Assembly (NCBI GenBank): GCA_022707725.1
Contig: JAKJAB010000059.1
Location: forward strand, 1-14,522
Reading direction: 5' to 3'
From: Chloroflexota bacterium
Lineage (GTDB): Bacteria; Chloroflexota; Anaerolineae; B4-G1; SLSP01
Length of the DNA: 14,522 bases
The notes under the pieces were generated by a model that was given only the letters and a program-made list of their open reading frames with translations, did not search any database and had not been told where the DNA came from. How positions within the stretch are numbered: the stretch's first letter is position 1; the number at the start of each line of letters is the position of its first letter. The position numbers and the translations under genes are program-made. This document shows positions 11,839 to 14,522 of the stretch, one piece after another.

Positions 11839-14362
11839 AGTCATCTTCCGCCATCCGCTCCAACAATTGCCGCGCGGCAGCCTTCGCGCCGGGTTCGCTC
11901 TCCCCGGTCGGGCCGACGCACGAGGGACAGCCGTCCGCGCACGGGCACGTCTGCACGCGCTCCAACGTCGCTGCGACGAGTTGGGGCCATAAGTCCACCA
12001 GCCGTGGCGACAATCCCGCTCCACCCGGCACGCCGTCGAAGACGACAATCGCTGGCAAGCCGCTTTCCGCGTCGCGCGCTTCCACCGATGCGCCCAAATC
12101 GCCGGGATCGCACATCAAGAATACAGGCGCGATGTTGCGCAGCAAGTAGGAAAGGCCGCTCAGCGCCGTCCGCGCGCCGCGCGCCCGTTCGAGTTTGCGG
12201 TGGCACGGCGGGCAGACCGTGAGCAGGTTTTCCGACGCGTGCGCCAGACGCAGCGCCTGCTGGCGTGGATATTGCGCCAGAAATGAGCGCAAGCTGGTGA
12301 GATGATGCACGTCCAGGGGATGCCCGGGTTGCGCCGCCGCGCCGCATACGCGACAGCGTTGGCCGTCGCGGGCGAGGATGGCTTCGCGGACCGGCGGCCA
12401 ATCCGGGCCGTAATCCAGCGGGGCCAACAACACGCCGGCCTCCGCCAGGTCTTCCACCAACGCCGAGGGCAGCGTCAACCGGAACGCTTCCGTCTCCATC
12501 ACCTGCTCCGGCAAGTCGATCTCGCCCCAGCCGAGCGTTTCGTGCGTGCCCTGTTGCACCCGGCGATAGGCCGCCGGTTTGATGTGTACACGCACTTCCT
12601 CGTCGGTCAACTGCGGGGTGGCGTCCAGTGCGCCGACCGTCCGGCGCGTGTTCAACCGCTCCACCTGCATCGAGGCTGAGGCGATGGTGTAGTAGTCCAG
12701 CTCGCCTGGGCGAGCCAGTGCGATGCCCTGCTCCCAATCCAGCGACTCGATCAGGTACATCTCGCCGCTGTGCAGGTAAACCGCGCCTTCGTGGACGAGG
12801 CCCGGCGCGCTGGGGCGGTCTATCGTGCCAATCACCTCCCCCGCAGTAGATTGAATCACGACGTTGTCCGCGGTGGCCGAACGCAGCGAGAGTCCCTGAG
12901 CGGGATACGTCTCTCCGACCCACGTGAAGCGCCCGTTGCGCTCGTGCAGCACGTCCTCTGCGCTGAGAGCGGTCAGCAGCGCGCCAACGTTTTGCGCCTT
13001 GCCGAAAGGCTCATCCTGCTCGAAGGGCAGCTCGAATGCCGCACAGGTGAGGTGTGCGGCGAGCAGGCTCAACGTGTCGGGGTTCACCCGCGCCTCTTCC
13101 GGCGAGCGCCCGAAGAAGTACTCCGGGTGCGAAATCAAGTACTGGTCCAGCGGCGAGGGCGTAGCGATGAGGACGGAGAGCGACGCCCCCGCCCGCCGTC
13201 CGGCGCGGCCCATCTGCTGGCGTGTTGCGGCGATGGTGCCGGGATAGCCGACCAGAATCGAAGCGTCGAGCGCGCCGATGTCGATGCCCAATTCCAGCGC
13301 GTTGGTGGCGACGACGACGCGCGTTTTGCCCTCGCGCAGGTCGCGTTCGATGGCGCGACGTTCTTGCGGCAGATAGCCGCCGCGATAGCCCTGGATGACG
13401 TTTGGGGCAAACCCGGCGCTGGCGGCGCGTTCGCGCAGTTCGCGCAGCAGCATCTCCACCGTCATCCGCGCGCGGGCGAAGAGGATCGTCTGCACGCCGG
13501 CCTGGAGCAGCTTCAACGCCAATTTGATCGCTTCGCCGGACGCGCTGGCCCGCAGGCCGAGATCGGGGTTGAGCAGCGGCGGGTTGTAGAAGATGACGTG
13601 GCGCTGTCCGTAAGGCGCGCCGTCCTCTTCCACGGCGACGACCGGGTCTTCCCACACCGCTTCGGCCAGCTCGCGCGCGTTGGCGATGGTGGCGGATGCG
13701 GACACGAACTGCGGTTCCGCGCCGTAGAAACGCGCCACGCGGCGGGCGCGCCGCAGCACGTTGGCGACGTGGCTGCCGAAAATGCCCCGGTAGGTGTGCA
13801 GCTCGTCGAGCACGACGTAGCGCAGCCCGCTGAAAAAGCGCATCCAGCGGGTGTGGTGCGGCAGGATGCCCAGGTGCAGCATATCGGGATTGGAGACGAT
13901 GATGCGCGCTTCGTTGCGGATGGCGGCGCGGTGGCGTTGCGGCGTGTCGCCGTCGTAGGGACGCAAGTTCAGCGGAGCTTGTAATGCGCCGATCCACTGC
14001 TCCATAGCCGTGATCTGGTCGTGGGCCAGTGCCTTGGTGGGGAAGAGCAGCAGCGCCGTGGCGGTTGGATCGCGCAGCAGTGTGTTGAGCAGCGGCAGTG
14101 TGTAGCCGAGCGTCTTGCCGGACGCCGTCCCGGTGGCGAGGATAACGTTCTCACCGCGCAGCGCAGTTACGATAGCGCGTGTTTGATGGGTGTACGGCGC
14201 GTCAATCCCCAGTCCACGCCCGACCTCGGTGATGCGCGGGTTGAGGTCGGCAGGCCACGCCGTCGTATCCGCACCTTTTGTAGGTAGCGTTCGCCAGGCG
14301 GTTACATTGCGGATGAAGTTCCCATCCGCGCGTAGTGCTGTCGTTAATGTTTCTATGGACAT
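11816..14362 (-). CDS. YprA/MrfA-like superfamily 2 helicase with HNH-like insertion and DUF1998-type Cys cluster
   Basis: This 848-residue protein is an ATP-dependent DNA helicase related to YprA/MrfA, a family linked to DNA repair. Helicase motifs: THQ (58-60), Walker A ATGTASGKT (76-84), PTKALAHDQ (108-116), DELH (186-189), SASAT (221-225), ATNALELGIDIG (352-363) and QQMGRAGRR (382-390). The middle (about 430-640) fits the family's accessory region. Residues 751-815 carry the DUF1998-type end: CDPGDLG (751-757), FDGVPGGAGLS (775-785) and a four-cysteine CxCxxxCxxC cluster (C806, C808, C812, C815). Between about 652 and 727 sits an extra module with C670-x2-C673, DVHH (684-687), N712 and C717-x2-C720-H721, the pattern of an HNH nuclease with structural zinc. 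Start is ATG 14362 with a poor ribosome binding site. It is the first complete gene of the tsaE-tsaB-rimI-udg cluster. Substrate and nuclease activity are unknown. Confidence 0.9.
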   Translation of the reverse strand: MSIETLTTALRADGNFIRNVTAWRTLPTKGADTTAWPADLNPRITEVGRGLGIDAPYTHQTRAIVTALRGENVILATGTASGKTLGYTLPLLNTLLRDPTATALLLFPTKALAHDQITAMEQWIGALQAPLNLRPYDGDTPQRHRAAIRNEARIIVSNPDMLHLGILPHHTRWMRFFSGLRYVVLDELHTYRGIFGSHVANVLRRARRVARFYGAEPQFVSASATIANARELAEAVWEDPVVAVEEDGAPYGQRHVIFYNPPLLNPDLGLRASASGEAIKLALKLLQAGVQTILFARARMTVEMLLRELRERAASAGFAPNVIQGYRGGYLPQERRAIERDLREGKTRVVVATNALELGIDIGALDASILVGYPGTIAATRQQMGRAGRRAGASLSVLIATPSPLDQYLISHPEYFFGRSPEEARVNPDTLSLLAAHLTCAAFELPFEQDEPFGKAQNVGALLTALSAEDVLHERNGRFTWVGETYPAQGLSLRSATADNVVIQSTAGEVIGTIDRPSAPGLVHEGAVYLHSGEMYLIESLDWEQGIALARPGELDYYTIASASMQVERLNTRRTVGALDATPQLTDEEVRVHIKPAAYRRVQQGTHETLGWGEIDLPEQVMETEAFRLTLPSALVEDLAEAGVLLAPLDYGPDWPPVREAILARDGQRCRVCGAAAQPGHPLDVHHLTSLRSFLAQYPRQQALRLAHASENLLTVCPPCHRKLERARGARTALSGLSYLLRNIAPVFLMCDPGDLGASVEARDAESGLPAIVVFDGVPGGAGLSPRLVDLWPQLVAATLERVQTCPCADGCPSCVGPTGESEPGAKAAARQLLERMAEDDFWKMPPL
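11982..12409 (-). other. segment covering the HNH-like module and following DUF1998-type region of the helicase
   Basis: The HNH-like module itself is encoded at about 12182-12409 (residues 652-727). The following bases to about 11982 encode CDPGDLG and the next conserved stretch. The module reads RDGQRCRVCG (665-674), LDVHHLTSLRSF (683-694) and SENLLTVCPPCHRKLE (710-725). It interrupts a stretch that in this family normally runs from a TEAFRLTLP-like strand to the CDPGDLG motif. Reading frame and GC content are continuous with the host gene. Confidence 0.7.
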
Positions 14363-14367
14363 CGCTA

Positions 14368-14452
14368 TCAGCTTTCAGCAGTCAGCTTTCAGCAATTAGT
14401 TATCAGCTTTCAGCAGGTTTCTGGCTGACGGCTGATAGCTGACGGCTAATAA
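14368..14452. repeat. TCAGCTTTCAGC repeat tract with imperfect palindrome
   Basis: The 12-mer TCAGCTTTCAGC occurs three times exactly (14368-14379, 14382-14393, 14403-14414), followed by degenerate inverted versions (GGCTGACGGCTGATAGCTGACGGC, split here as GGCTGACGGCTG then ATAGCTGACGGC, about 14421-14447). AGTTATCAGC near 14398 and GCTAATAACT near 14445 form an imperfect palindrome over the tract. It fills the gap upstream of the helicase gene. Such GCTGA-rich tracts are common as dispersed intergenic repeats in some bacterial phyla. Confidence 0.75.
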
Positions 14453-14522
14453 CTATCTTCTACTCATCTCCTCATACACTTCCTGGTAATACAACACGCT
14501 TTCCACCGGCGTATTGGCGGGG
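14453..14522 (-). CDS. C-terminal end of an unidentified protein (cut by window edge)
   Basis: An open frame enters from the right edge and ends at TAG (14453-14455). The 22 visible complete codons read PANTPVESVLYYQEVYEEMSRR, an acidic, tyrosine-rich, probably helical tail. Codon usage fits the neighbours (GC-rich third positions in about half the codons), and the stop falls just before the intergenic repeat tract. The family cannot be told from so short a piece. Confidence 0.45.
   Translation of the reverse strand, partial: PANTPVESVLYYQEVYEEMSRR

Noticed and set aside
14368..14452. TCAGCTTTCAGC tract as a CRISPR array
   Set aside because: The repeats are 12 nt with spacers of 2 and 9 nt and there are no cas genes.

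Overview
The window is a high-GC bacterial chromosome segment (roughly 60% GC in genes) in which every gene I can support lies on the minus strand. The protein set (SufCBD, DnaX, RlmN, TsaE/TsaB/RimI, a family-4 uracil-DNA glycosylase, and a YprA/MrfA-type helicase with a DUF1998-like end) and several kinds of short palindromic intergenic repeats suggest a Chloroflexota (Anaerolineae-like) genome. That assignment is an inference; no rRNA is present to confirm it.

Layout, left to right (transcription runs right to left). 1-1028: 5' part of dnaX, cut by the left edge. 1029-1307: spacer with two palindromic structures, one a plausible rlmN terminator. 1308-2345: rlmN. 2402-3832: an in-frame fusion of a MobA/MocA-like nucleotidyltransferase with a NagD-like HAD phosphatase. 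3825-5168: sufD. 5165-7075: sufB, interrupted in frame by a 167-residue mini-intein. 7142-7942: sufC. sufC, sufB, sufD and the fusion gene form one tight operon behind a near-consensus promoter at 8034-8061. 8151-8708: a Yip1-like membrane protein gene ending in a textbook terminator. 8709-9417: a 709-bp non-coding region with an AT-rich half and a half carrying DnaA-box-like motifs, a candidate replication origin. 9418-14362: udg, rimI, tsaB, tsaE and a large helicase gene, closely packed and probably co-transcribed from the helicase end. 14453-14522: the C-terminal end of one more gene.

How the genes work together. SufC (ATPase), SufB and SufD form the SufBC2D scaffold that assembles Fe-S clusters. 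RlmN and the uracil glycosylase encoded nearby are themselves predicted [4Fe-4S] proteins. SufB must splice out its intein before it can act. No cysteine desulfurase gene (sufS) is in the window; the fusion enzyme follows sufD instead. TsaE and TsaB belong to the tRNA t6A37 pathway, and RimI is their usual companion.

Most notable observations: the endonuclease-less SufB intein; the origin-like intergenic region; the helicase with an HNH-like zinc module inserted in its C-terminal part; the nucleotidyltransferase-HAD fusion inside the suf operon; an exact sliding-clamp-binding consensus at the C-terminus of the uracil glycosylase; and palindromic repeats that supply the 3' ends of coding sequences.
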